Notes under the pieces: model-generated
Told to the model about the DNA's origin: nothing
Database searches by the model: none
What the model saw: the letters and a program-made list of their open reading frames with translations, nothing else
Program-made: the position numbers and the translations under genes
Assembly: GCA_947088415.1 (NCBI GenBank)
Contig: CAMUGK010000053.1
Location: 1-6,691 of the forward strand
DNA from: an uncultured Bacillota bacterium
Lineage (GTDB): Bacteria; Bacillota; Clostridia; Christensenellales; UBA1242
Direction of reading: 5' to 3'
DNA length: 6,691 nucleotides
Shown here: one piece after another, positions 1-6,328 of the stretch
Layout of the letters: each line of letters starts with the position of its first letter
How positions within the stretch are numbered: position 1 is the first letter of the stretch

Positions 1-527
1 GTTTTTTCACTTTCTTTGTTTTGTTTTGGATAAATAAAAATAAAATATAATGCCAATAAAAACACGCCAATACAAAGACAAGTGTCTGCAATATTAAAAA
101 CTGGAAAATTCATAAATTGAAAATTTAAAAAGTCTCGAACATAACCAAACGTAATTCGGTCATAAAGATTGCCAAGGCATCCGCCAATTAAAAGCCCTGA
201 AGCAATGCCTAAAAGTTTTGAATTAGACTTTTTTGTGAAAAATCCCCAAAAGTAAATACCTAGAAAAATAAAAGTTATTATAATAAGCCAAACTTGCATG
301 CCAGCAAACAAATTCCAAGCCGCACCATCGTTATGAACAACTACAAAATTCATAAATCCCGGGATAAAATTACTTTCTTGTCCGAGTTCAAGTTTGCTTT
401 CAATGACATATTTGGTTACAAGGTCAAAAATAAGGGTAAAGACAAGAAAACCAAACATCAAAATATTGCTAAGCGAAAAAAACTTAGCAAGTTTTAAATG
501 TTGCCTTTTAGTTTGATTATTCTTCAA
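1..527 (-). CDS. lspA: Lipoprotein signal peptidase (signal peptidase II), 3' end beyond window edge
   Basis: Membrane aspartyl protease that removes the signal peptide of prolipoproteins after the lipobox cysteine has been diacylglycerated. Reading the minus strand from 527 gives 175 codons, still open at position 1. Family motifs appear in order: NDGAAW (residues 66-71), GGCLGNLYDR (115-124) and FPVFNIAD (141-148). The catalytic pair would be Asp123 and Asp148. Four hydrophobic segments are visible, near residues 16-36, 77-97, 104-120 and 150-166, as expected for LspA. Family members are usually 150-170 residues, so only a short Lys/Glu-rich tail should be missing. No ATG lies before the first membrane segment. 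TTG at 527 is preferred because GAGGGG (540-535) sits 7 nt upstream; GTG at 533 is in frame but only 1 nt from that site. The start overlaps the end of sepF by 11 bp, which suggests translational coupling. Identity is seen directly from motifs; the start is inference. Confidence 0.93.
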   Translation of the reverse strand, partial: MKNNQTKRQHLKLAKFFSLSNILMFGFLVFTLIFDLVTKYVIESKLELGQESNFIPGFMNFVVVHNDGAAWNLFAGMQVWLIIITFIFLGIYFWGFFTKKSNSKLLGIASGLLIGGCLGNLYDRITFGYVRDFLNFQFMNFPVFNIADTCLCIGVFLLALYFIFIYPKQNKESEK

Positions 528-885
528 CTTCACACCCCTCTGGCAAAAGTAAATAAAGTCGCCCTTCATCTAACACAATAAATTTTGCACCAATCGCCAA
601 AACTACACCATTATAAAAATCTAATATGCGAGCATGCTCATCTTTGTCACAAAGGTCTGTAGAAATTATAACCGCTTTTTTATCTTTTAAAAACTCAGCA
701 TATTCTTTTGCTTGCAAAAAGTTTTCTGGATAATAAACAGGAATACCATCAATCTCTTCAACTCTGTCTTGTGACTTACCATTCTTAAGTCTATAAGACG
801 CTTTAGTTTTCTTTTTTACAACTTTATTCTTTTTTTCTTCGCTTTCAAAACCAAGTGCCTTAAAAATATAATCCATAAAACTCAT
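517..885 (-). CDS. sepF: Cell division protein SepF
   Basis: SepF binds the C-terminal tail of FtsZ and anchors the Z ring to the inner face of the membrane, partly redundant with FtsA. The 122-residue protein has the family layout. It starts with a short N-terminal amphipathic stretch (MSFMDYIFKALGF, 1-13) suited to membrane binding. A Lys-rich linker follows (about 15-45), then the globular SepF domain (about 47-116). Recognisable domain motifs are KKAVIIS (69-75), the RILDFYNG helix end (86-93, with the conserved glycine at 93) and GRLYLLLPEG (108-117). The linker is short, and the protein is smaller than the roughly 150 residues of the Bacillus protein. ATG at 885 is preceded by GAGG (894-891), 5 nt upstream. 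It is the first gene of a pair with lspA. The ylmG, ylmH, divIVA and ileS genes that often lie near sepF and lspA in Bacillota are absent between them. Family assignment rests on motif recognition and is fairly secure. Confidence 0.9.
   Translation of the reverse strand: MSFMDYIFKALGFESEEKKNKVVKKKTKASYRLKNGKSQDRVEEIDGIPVYYPENFLQAKEYAEFLKDKKAVIISTDLCDKDEHARILDFYNGVVLAIGAKFIVLDEGRLYLLLPEGCEVEE
535..540 (-). promoter_or_regulatory. Ribosome binding site deciding the lspA start
   Basis: GAGGGG on the minus strand, inside the last codons of sepF. It lies 7 nt before TTG (527-525) but only 1 nt before the in-frame GTG (533-531). Spacing therefore favours the TTG start. Confidence 0.55.
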
Positions 886-906
886 AATTACCTCATTTAT
901 AAGGTT

Positions 907-935
907 ATTTTAGCATAAATTTCTTATTTTTGCAA
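907..935 (-). promoter_or_regulatory. Predicted sigma-A type promoter of sepF-lspA
   Basis: The minus strand reads TTGCAA (935-930), a 17-bp spacer, then TAAAAT (912-907). A TGC directly before the -10 gives an extended -10 element. Transcription would start near 900, about 15 nt upstream of the sepF ATG. The match is 4/6 and 5/6 with ideal spacing. Confidence 0.6.
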
Positions 936-964
936 ATTTTTGTAGTGATAAAAAATATTTATAT

Positions 965-996
965 AAAAACTAGACCTAAAATTAAGTCTAGTTTTT
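965..996 (-). terminator. Intrinsic terminator after the lipoprotein gene
   Basis: A perfect 11-bp inverted repeat, AAAAACTAGAC (965-975) and GTCTAGTTTTT (986-996), with a 10-nt loop. It starts 5 nt after the lipoprotein stop codon and ends in a T run on the minus strand. The A-run on the other arm would let it work in both directions, but no plus-strand gene is present to need it. Confidence 0.8.
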
Positions 997-1000
997 AATA

Positions 1001-2488
1001 TCATTTATATAAAGTAATATCAAAACCTAAGTTTCGACCTTCTTCAGTTGAATTATTGATATAAAAAGTTCCGTCAAAAACCATTTTTTCAGTAGTATCT
1101 TCAATTAAACGCCCAATATAAATAGTTTCACCACCATCAATAAACAAAATATCTCCGATATTATATACCCTACCAGAAACTGCATAATAAGGGAAATCCT
1201 CACCATTATAACAAACTTGCAAGTCAACAGTCATATTTTCTTCATCAATCTCTGCCCTAACATCACAAACAGCAGGAGCAGTAATAAAATGACCGTTTCC
1301 AATATATCTCATATCGTTATCCATTTTGCCTTGGATTAAAGATGGAACATTTTCAAAACTGAAATTTTCTGTTCGATAATAGGCATAAGTTCCAAGAACT
1401 GACGGATTTAAACGTTCAATATATCTCGAATTCCTAAAATCCCAAATATATTTAAACTCATTTTCAGATATTTTAAATGTTATATAAATATCTCCATGAC
1501 AGCCAGAAATTTCTTTTCCTATAGTATATGGAATACTTTGATATAAATGATAACCATTGATAACTCCATTAGATTTTGTAGTTTCTTGAATAATGTCTAA
1601 TGTTTTGCAATTATCCGAAACAAATAATACACTATAAGGAATTATCCCTTTTCTTTCTGTGTCAGCAAAATCACATCTAAAAAATCCACCACCTACACCA
1701 ATTTCATTTACATAGAAAGTTAAAAAATATGCGGTTGTATCAACTTTTTCATATACACTTTCTCTTACATCATAAAACTCTATAAAATCTTCTCCCTGAA
1801 AGGTGTCTTTTTTCAATTTTGACACATAATAACCCGAAATGTTAGGATTTTGAGAATTATAAACACTAAAATAAAAATTATTTCCTATTACTGAATATCT
1901 CCCAGTAACTTCAATATCTTGTTTTTCTTGAGAATTTGATTTTAAAGTAAAATTTGCTTTATTATCTTCAATGATCAATTGGCCATTTGTAAAATTTGTG
2001 TAATAATCTTTATCTAAAACAACCCTTTCTTTCCTTCCAAATAAAAGTGAAGCACAATTATTTGAACAATCATATTTTAATGTATTTTTATCAAGTATTT
2101 CAAACTCAAAAGTATCTTGAACTTCTCCATTATCATAAAAGCGTTTTGCTGTAAGAGTATTATTTTCTCTTGTATAAGTCATATCAGAAAATTTAGAAAA
2201 ACCTCGATTTGAAACTTTAACAAAATCTAATTTATTATTTTCTTTTATTGATAACGCAAGAAAACCAAGATTATTTGAATTAAATCCTTCATAATCAAGT
2301 GCATCTTGAATGCTTAAATATGAACCAGTTTTATATTCAAAACTTTGGCAAACAAAATCCCCTAATTCAAGAGTAATATTTTGATTATTTTCTGACTCTT
2401 CTGGAGTTTTATCCCCACAGGCAGTAAAAATAACCCCTGCTGTGCATAACATAAGCACCATAACTAAAATATATTTTAATTTTTTCAT
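1001..2488 (-). CDS. Predicted surface lipoprotein of unknown function
   Basis: A 495-residue protein that I do not recognise. It begins with a typical type II signal peptide: basic MKKLKY, hydrophobic core 7-23, then FTAC with the lipidated cysteine at 24 and an acidic/Asn-rich tether (DKTPEESENNQN, 26-37). It should be anchored to the outer face of the membrane after LspA processing. The mature part is rich in Tyr, Phe, Asn and alternating hydrophobic residues, which suggests mostly beta structure. Two stretches resemble each other: VTGRYSVIGNNFYF (194-207) and VSGRVYNIGDILFI (437-450), hinting at duplicated beta modules. No catalytic motif, membrane segment or cell-wall anchor was seen. 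The ATG at 2488 follows a G-rich site (GGGGAGGG, 2498-2491) at close spacing. The gene stands alone between the tuf terminator and its own terminator. Its promoter contains a G/C homopolymer, described separately, so expression may be switchable. Lipoprotein status is well supported; function is unknown. Confidence 0.88.
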   Translation of the reverse strand: MKKLKYILVMVLMLCTAGVIFTACGDKTPEESENNQNITLELGDFVCQSFEYKTGSYLSIQDALDYEGFNSNNLGFLALSIKENNKLDFVKVSNRGFSKFSDMTYTRENNTLTAKRFYDNGEVQDTFEFEILDKNTLKYDCSNNCASLLFGRKERVVLDKDYYTNFTNGQLIIEDNKANFTLKSNSQEKQDIEVTGRYSVIGNNFYFSVYNSQNPNISGYYVSKLKKDTFQGEDFIEFYDVRESVYEKVDTTAYFLTFYVNEIGVGGGFFRCDFADTERKGIIPYSVLFVSDNCKTLDIIQETTKSNGVINGYHLYQSIPYTIGKEISGCHGDIYITFKISENEFKYIWDFRNSRYIERLNPSVLGTYAYYRTENFSFENVPSLIQGKMDNDMRYIGNGHFITAPAVCDVRAEIDEENMTVDLQVCYNGEDFPYYAVSGRVYNIGDILFIDGGETIYIGRLIEDTTEKMVFDGTFYINNSTEEGRNLGFDITLYK

Positions 2489-2519
2489 ATCCCTCCCCTA
2501 AATTTAATAGCGTTAGCCT

Positions 2520-2546
2520 ATTATAGTGCGGGGGGGGATTTGTCAA
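2520..2546 (-). promoter_or_regulatory. Promoter of the lipoprotein gene with homopolymer in the spacer
   Basis: The minus strand reads a perfect -35 TTGACA (2546-2541) and a perfect -10 TATAAT (2525-2520). The spacer is only 15 bp (2540-2526) and includes eight consecutive C. Transcription would start near 2513, leaving a leader of about 25 nt that carries the ribosome binding site. An A/T-only stretch upstream (about 2549-2574) could act as an UP-like element. Consensus spacing is 17 bp, so this form is probably weak; gain of one or two C would bring it to 16 or 17 bp. Confidence 0.8.
2530..2537. repeat. Mononucleotide G8/C8 tract in promoter spacer
   Basis: Eight consecutive G on the plus strand, lying between the -10 and -35 hexamers of the lipoprotein promoter. 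I noticed no other G or C run of this length in this AT-rich window. Such tracts can change length by slipped-strand mispairing during replication. Confidence 0.9.
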
Positions 2547-2566
2547 GTAAAATTTAAAATTAAATA

Positions 2567-2612
2567 AAAAATAACCAATAATGCCCAACCACAAGCAATT
2601 TTGGTTATTTTT
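2567..2612 (-). terminator. Intrinsic terminator of tuf
   Basis: A perfect 12-bp inverted repeat, AAAAATAACCAA (2567-2578) and TTGGTTATTTTT (2601-2612), about 30 nt after the tuf stop codon. Pairing can extend inward through TGC/GCA (2582-2584 with 2595-2597). The minus-strand transcript runs into a U-rich tail. It separates tuf from the lipoprotein promoter. Confidence 0.75.
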
Positions 2613-2643
2613 ATTATTTAAAACTTTAGTTGTCTTTGCGTAA

Positions 2644-3843
2644 TTACTCAATAATTGAAGAAACAACACCAGAACCAACTGTTCTTCCGCCTTCACGGAT
2701 AGCGAAACGCATACCTTGTTCAACGGCAACAGGGTTGATAAGAGTGATAGTCATACGAACATTATCACCAGGCATAACCATTTCTACGCCCTTTTCAAGT
2801 TCGATAACACCTGTGATATCACAAGTTCTAACGAAGAATTGAGGTCTGTAACCATTGAAGAATGGAGTATGACGACCACCTTCTTCCTTCTTTAATACAT
2901 AAACTTCTGCATTGAATTTTGTGTGAGGGTGAATTGAGCCTGGTTTGCAAAGAACTTGTCCTCTTTCGATTTCATTTCTTTGAACACCACGAAGAAGAAG
3001 TCCAGCGTTATCACCAGCCATAGCAGCGTCAAGTGATTTGTGGAACATTTCAACGCCAGTAACAACTGTTGATTTGTTTGCACCAAGACCAATGATTTCA
3101 ACTGTTTCGTTAACTTTAACTTGTCCTCTTTCAACTCTACCAGTTGCAACAGTTCCACGACCAGTGATTGTGAAAACGTCTTCAACAGGCATAAGGAAAG
3201 GTTTGTCTATTTCACGAGCAGGCTCAGGGATATAAGAGTCAACAGCATCCATAAGTTCGAAAATGCATTTGCAAGCTGGGTCATCAGCGTTTCCAGCTTG
3301 AGCAGCTTCAAGTGCCTTCAAAGCAGAGCCCTTAATGATTGGAGTTGTATCTCCTGGGAATTCGTAAGCAGAAAGAAGGTCACGGATTTCCATTTCAACG
3401 AGTTCAAGAAGTTCAGGATCATTACATTGATCAACCTTGTTCATGAAAACAACGATGTAAGGAACACCAACTTGTCTTGCAAGAAGAATATGCTCTCTAG
3501 TTTGAGGCATAGGACCATCTGTTGCAGCAACAACGAGAATTGCTCCGTCCATTTGTGCAGCACCAGTAATCATGTTTTTAACGTAGTCAGCGTGTCCTGG
3601 GCAGTCTACGTGAGCGTAGTGACGATTTGCAGTTTCGTATTCAACGTGAGCAGTATTAATAGTAATACCTCTAGCCTTTTCTTCTGGGGCTTTGTCGATT
3701 TCGTCATATCTCATTTTTTGTGCTTGACCTTTGAGTGCTAATGTCATTGTGATAGCAGCGGTCAAAGTTGTTTTACCATGGTCAACGTGGCCAATAGTAC
3801 CAATGTTAACGTGTGGTTTGCTTCTGTTAAATGCTTCAGCCAT
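2644..3843 (-). CDS. tuf: Translation elongation factor Tu
   Basis: EF-Tu is the cytoplasmic GTPase that delivers aminoacyl-tRNA to the ribosomal A site. The 399 residues cover the whole protein, with length usual for bacterial EF-Tu (about 393-400). The GTPase motifs are all present: GHVDHGKT (18-25), RGITI (58-62), DCPGHADY (80-87, with the catalytic His84), NKVD (135-138) and SAL (173-175). Domain II carries the usual FTITGRGTVATGRVERG stretch, and domain III continues intact to the C-terminus. No truncation, frameshift or missing key residue was seen. ATG at 3843 follows AAGGAG (3860-3855) with an 11-nt gap. The gene lies downstream of fusA in the same direction, as in the str operon, but it has its own promoter and terminator. 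It can therefore be expressed separately, as expected for one of the most abundant proteins in the cell. Confidence 0.99.
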   Translation of the reverse strand: MAEAFNRSKPHVNIGTIGHVDHGKTTLTAAITMTLALKGQAQKMRYDEIDKAPEEKARGITINTAHVEYETANRHYAHVDCPGHADYVKNMITGAAQMDGAILVVAATDGPMPQTREHILLARQVGVPYIVVFMNKVDQCNDPELLELVEMEIRDLLSAYEFPGDTTPIIKGSALKALEAAQAGNADDPACKCIFELMDAVDSYIPEPAREIDKPFLMPVEDVFTITGRGTVATGRVERGQVKVNETVEIIGLGANKSTVVTGVEMFHKSLDAAMAGDNAGLLLRGVQRNEIERGQVLCKPGSIHPHTKFNAEVYVLKKEEGGRHTPFFNGYRPQFFVRTCDITGVIELEKGVEMVMPGDNVRMTITLINPVAVEQGMRFAIREGGRTVGSGVVSSIIE

Positions 3844-3881
3844 AATTTTTAAATCTCCTTTAATTTTTTATTTACGCTAGT

Positions 3882-3909
3882 ATTCTAGCATATTTATTAA
3901 CTTTTTCAA
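3882..3909 (-). promoter_or_regulatory. Predicted tuf promoter
   Basis: The minus strand reads TTGAAA (3909-3904), a 16-bp spacer, and TAGAAT (3887-3882), with TGC before the -10 (extended -10). The start site would be near 3875, giving a leader of about 30 nt to the tuf ATG. A short inverted repeat, GCTAG (3876-3880) with CTAGC (3885-3889), overlaps the -10; it could be an operator or chance. Confidence 0.6.
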
Positions 3910-4007
3910 AATGATTTTGCAAAGTTTTTTAAACTTTTTCCAATATTTTATGGTTTTGTGTCCTTTTTCAACACTAAATCGTCTTTTCTTCCCTTTCTAT
4001 ATAATAA

Positions 4008-4189
4008 GGACTGGAAGATTTCAAAGTGAAAGGACTTGTCCGATCTTGAAATCTGTAAGGACACTTCTCTCGCAGAAAAATGTCCAGCGGAATTTTTCAA
4101 GAGGCGGAAAGGGGTTCCGTGGTGGAAACGGATTTTAGCGGTTAGACGCATTGCGTCGTGTCCGCATCAAAATCATAGTTGCCTCCACG
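4008..4189. other. Structured, relatively GC-rich element between fusA and tuf, function unknown
   Basis: The 347-bp gap between the fusA stop and the tuf start has two parts. Positions 3844-4007 are very AT-rich (about 24% G+C over 3861-4000) and hold the tuf promoter and ribosome binding site. Positions 4021-4190 are about 47% G+C and full of inverted repeats. In order these are AGATTTCAA/TTGAAATCT (4016-4024 with 4046-4054), enclosing GGAC/GTCC (4032-4035 with 4038-4041). Next is GGACA/TGTCC (4059-4063 with 4081-4085), enclosing TTCT/AGAA, and then the long hairpin 4118-4189. The hexamer AAGGAC recurs at 4006, 4030 and 4057. On the minus strand two related 15-nt units lie at 4134-4120 and 4116-4102 (11 of 15 bases equal). 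Short open frames exist on both strands, but none has a convincing start site. It could be a structured RNA, a dispersed intergenic repeat or a small mobile-element remnant; the sequence alone does not decide. Confidence 0.6.
4118..4189. repeat. Long imperfect hairpin directly after fusA
   Basis: Six paired blocks nest around an ATT loop: CGTGG/CCACG (4118-4122 with 4185-4189), GG/CC (4124-4125 with 4182-4183), AAC/GTT (4127-4129 with 4178-4180), GATTTT/AAAATC (4131-4136 with 4169-4174), GCGG/CCGC (4138-4141 with 4162-4165) and GACGC/GCGTC (4145-4149 with 4153-4157). That is 25 Watson-Crick pairs broken by small internal loops. It begins 1 nt after the fusA stop codon. No U run follows on the minus strand, so it is not a classic intrinsic terminator for fusA. 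On the plus strand it is followed by a T-rich stretch inside the fusA 3' end. Confidence 0.75.
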
Positions 4190-4190
4190 T

Positions 4191-6266
4191 TTAGTCTTTT
4201 TTCGCTCTTGCCGAAATGATATTTTGAGCAATTGAGCGTGGAACTTCCATATATTTTAAAGGTTCCATAACATAATTGCCTCTACCTTGAGTTTGAGAAC
4301 GAAGGTCAGTTGCATAACCAAACATTTCAGCAAGTGGAACTTCGGCATTAACAATTTGAATGCCTGCAGAACTTTCAGTTCCTGTAAGCATACCACGGCG
4401 AGATGTAAGGTTGCCCATAACTGTTCCAAGATATTCATCAGGAACTTCAACTGTAACTTTCATGATAGGCTCGAGAAGAACTGGGTCTGCCTTTTTAGCA
4501 CCATCTTGGAAAGCCATAGAACCAGCAATCTTGAATGCCATTTCAGAAGAGTCAACTTCGTGGTAAGAACCATCAAGAACAGTAACTCTGAAGTCAACAG
4601 TGTCATATCCAGCAACAACACCATTGTGAGAAGCTTCTTGAATACCATTGTTGATTGGTTGAATATATTCTTTTGGAATAGAACCACCAACAGTTTTATC
4701 CACAAATTCATAACCAGCACCTGCTTCCAAAGGTTCAATTTCAATCACACAGTGACCATATTGACCTTTACCACCAGATTGACGAATAAATTTGCCTTCT
4801 GCTCTAACCTTTTTCTTAAGTGCTTCACGATAACTTACTTGTGGTTCACCAACCTTAGCTTCTACCTTGAATTCACGAAGAAGACGATCAACGATAATTT
4901 CAAGGTGAAGTTCACCCATACCAGCAATAAGAGTTTGTCCAGTTTCTTGGTTTGTAGTCACTCTGAAAGAAGGGTCTTCTCTCATAAGTCTGCCAAGACC
5001 AATAGACATCTTTTCTTGCATATCTTTAGTTTTAGGCTCAATAGCAAGTTGAATAACAGGCTCTGGGAATTGCATAGATTCAAGTTGAATTGGATGTTTT
5101 TCATCACAAAGAGTATGTCCTGTGATAGTATCTTTAAGACCTACAATAGCAGCAATATCCCCTGCCCCAACTTCTGTGATTTCTTGACGATTGTTTGCGT
5201 GCATACGAATAAGACGTCCAACACGTTCTTGTTTGCCAGTGTTTGAGTTGTAAACGTAAGAGCCAGCAGTAAGTTTTCCAGAATAAACACGGAAGAATGT
5301 AAGTCCACCAACATAAGGGTCATTCATAATTTTGAATGCAAGACCTGCAAGTGGAGCATTTTCGTCAGCAGGACGTTCTTCTGTTTGCTCATTATCTGGG
5401 TTTACACCCTTGATTGGTGGAATGTCAAGTGGAGATGGAAGATAATCAACCATTGCATCCAACAACATTTGAACACCTTTATTTTTGTAAGAAGAACCGC
5501 AAAGAACAGGCGTGAAAGTTTTTGCGATAGTGCCCTTTCTAAGAGCTTTTTTAAGTTCATCCATTGAAATTTCTTCGCCACCGAAATATTTTTCAAGTAA
5601 AGCATCATCAGTTTCAACGATTTGTTCAATCATCTTGTTGTGATATTCTTCTGCTTTTGCCTTAAGTTCGGAAGGAATGTCAGTAATTTCAATTTGAGTT
5701 CCCATGTCATCTTTATATATTTCAGCCTTCATTGTAAACAAATCGATAATTCCAGAGAATGTATCGGCCTCACCAATAGGCATTTGGATGGCAAGAGTTG
5801 GAGTTTTAAGTCTTCTTTCGATAGATTCAAGGCAACCGAAGAAATCGGCAGCATCTCTATCCATTTTGTTAACATAGATAATTGTTGGAACATGATATTT
5901 AGTTGCTTGACGCCAAACTGTTTCAGTTTGAGGTTGAACTTTATCACGAGCAGATAAAACAAGAACTGAACCATCAAGGACTTTCAAAGAACGCTCAACT
6001 TCAATAGTAAAGTCAACGTGTCCAGGAGTGTCAATGATGTTAATCTTGTGACCTTTCCATTGGCAAGTTGTGCAAGCAGAAGTAATTGTGATACCTCTTT
6101 CTTGCTCTTGAGCCATCCAGACCATTGTGGCGGCGCCATCGTGAACTTCACCGATTTTGTGGCTCTTACCAGTATAGTAAAGGATACGTTCAGTGGTAGT
6201 AGTTTTACCAGCATCAATGTGAGCCATGATACCAACATTTCTAGTCATGTGTAAATCATTAGCCAT
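4191..6266 (-). CDS. fusA: Translation elongation factor G
   Basis: EF-G is the GTPase that drives translocation of tRNA and mRNA through the ribosome and assists ribosome recycling. The 691 residues match the usual length (about 690-700). The G domain has AHIDAGKT (15-22), RGITI (57-61), DTPGHVDF (79-86, catalytic His83) and NKMD (133-136). Domain II follows (about 310-400, with the NDPYVGGLTFFRVYSG stretch), then domain III with GMGELHLEI. Domain IV has GQYGHCVIE, GGSIPKEYI and the tip loop GSYHEVDSSE, and the C-terminal domain V is complete. One detail differs from common EF-G: SARDKVQPQT (105-114) stands where most have a C-A-x-G-G-V-x-P-Q-S pattern. The full domain IV and overall length point to genuine EF-G rather than a Tet(M)-type protection protein. 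ATG at 6266 has only a weak GGA-type binding site (near 6279). It lies 62 bp downstream of the coiled-coil gene. I found no strong promoter in that gap, so co-transcription with that gene is possible. Confidence 0.98.
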   Translation of the reverse strand: MANDLHMTRNVGIMAHIDAGKTTTTERILYYTGKSHKIGEVHDGAATMVWMAQEQERGITITSACTTCQWKGHKINIIDTPGHVDFTIEVERSLKVLDGSVLVLSARDKVQPQTETVWRQATKYHVPTIIYVNKMDRDAADFFGCLESIERRLKTPTLAIQMPIGEADTFSGIIDLFTMKAEIYKDDMGTQIEITDIPSELKAKAEEYHNKMIEQIVETDDALLEKYFGGEEISMDELKKALRKGTIAKTFTPVLCGSSYKNKGVQMLLDAMVDYLPSPLDIPPIKGVNPDNEQTEERPADENAPLAGLAFKIMNDPYVGGLTFFRVYSGKLTAGSYVYNSNTGKQERVGRLIRMHANNRQEITEVGAGDIAAIVGLKDTITGHTLCDEKHPIQLESMQFPEPVIQLAIEPKTKDMQEKMSIGLGRLMREDPSFRVTTNQETGQTLIAGMGELHLEIIVDRLLREFKVEAKVGEPQVSYREALKKKVRAEGKFIRQSGGKGQYGHCVIEIEPLEAGAGYEFVDKTVGGSIPKEYIQPINNGIQEASHNGVVAGYDTVDFRVTVLDGSYHEVDSSEMAFKIAGSMAFQDGAKKADPVLLEPIMKVTVEVPDEYLGTVMGNLTSRRGMLTGTESSAGIQIVNAEVPLAEMFGYATDLRSQTQGRGNYVMEPLKYMEVPRSIAQNIISARAKKD

Positions 6267-6328
6267 TTTTTTAATTTCCTTTTCTTAAATTTAACCTTTT
6301 TAAAGTGAAGTTAAACACTTTTTTAAAC

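Noticed and set aside
294..497. 67-codon plus-strand open frame
   Set aside because: It lies opposite lspA, whose family motifs are clear on the minus strand; it is a shadow frame.
3121..3741. 206-codon plus-strand open frame opposite tuf, and the 319-codon frame opposite fusA (4287-5246)
   Set aside because: They mirror highly expressed, codon-biased genes, which often leave long antisense frames open. Their composition is not protein-like and they have no start signals.
3921..3937. Inverted repeat AAAGTTT/AAACTTT as a possible fusA terminator
   Set aside because: Almost all A/T pairs with a 3-nt loop and no U run after it on the minus strand; likely chance in AT-rich sequence.
4000..4005. 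TATAAT on the plus strand in front of the structured element, suggesting a plus-strand small RNA ending near 4200
   Set aside because: No acceptable -35 at 16-18 bp upstream and no extended -10, so it is not strong enough to call a promoter in AT-rich DNA.
3911..4138. 75-codon open frame on the plus strand
   Set aside because: It spans the tuf promoter region and the structured element, opposite to every other gene, with no ribosome binding site and no protein-like pattern.
3948..4151. 67-codon open frame on the minus strand between fusA and tuf
   Set aside because: No ribosome binding site at good spacing, and its codons are made of the arms of the hairpins. Other frames of the same stretch are equally open. 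The structure explains it better than coding.
6302..6321. Inverted repeat AAAGTG/CACTTT between the coiled-coil gene and fusA as a terminator
   Set aside because: Only 6 bp, A/T-rich, and on the minus strand it is followed by an A run rather than a T run.
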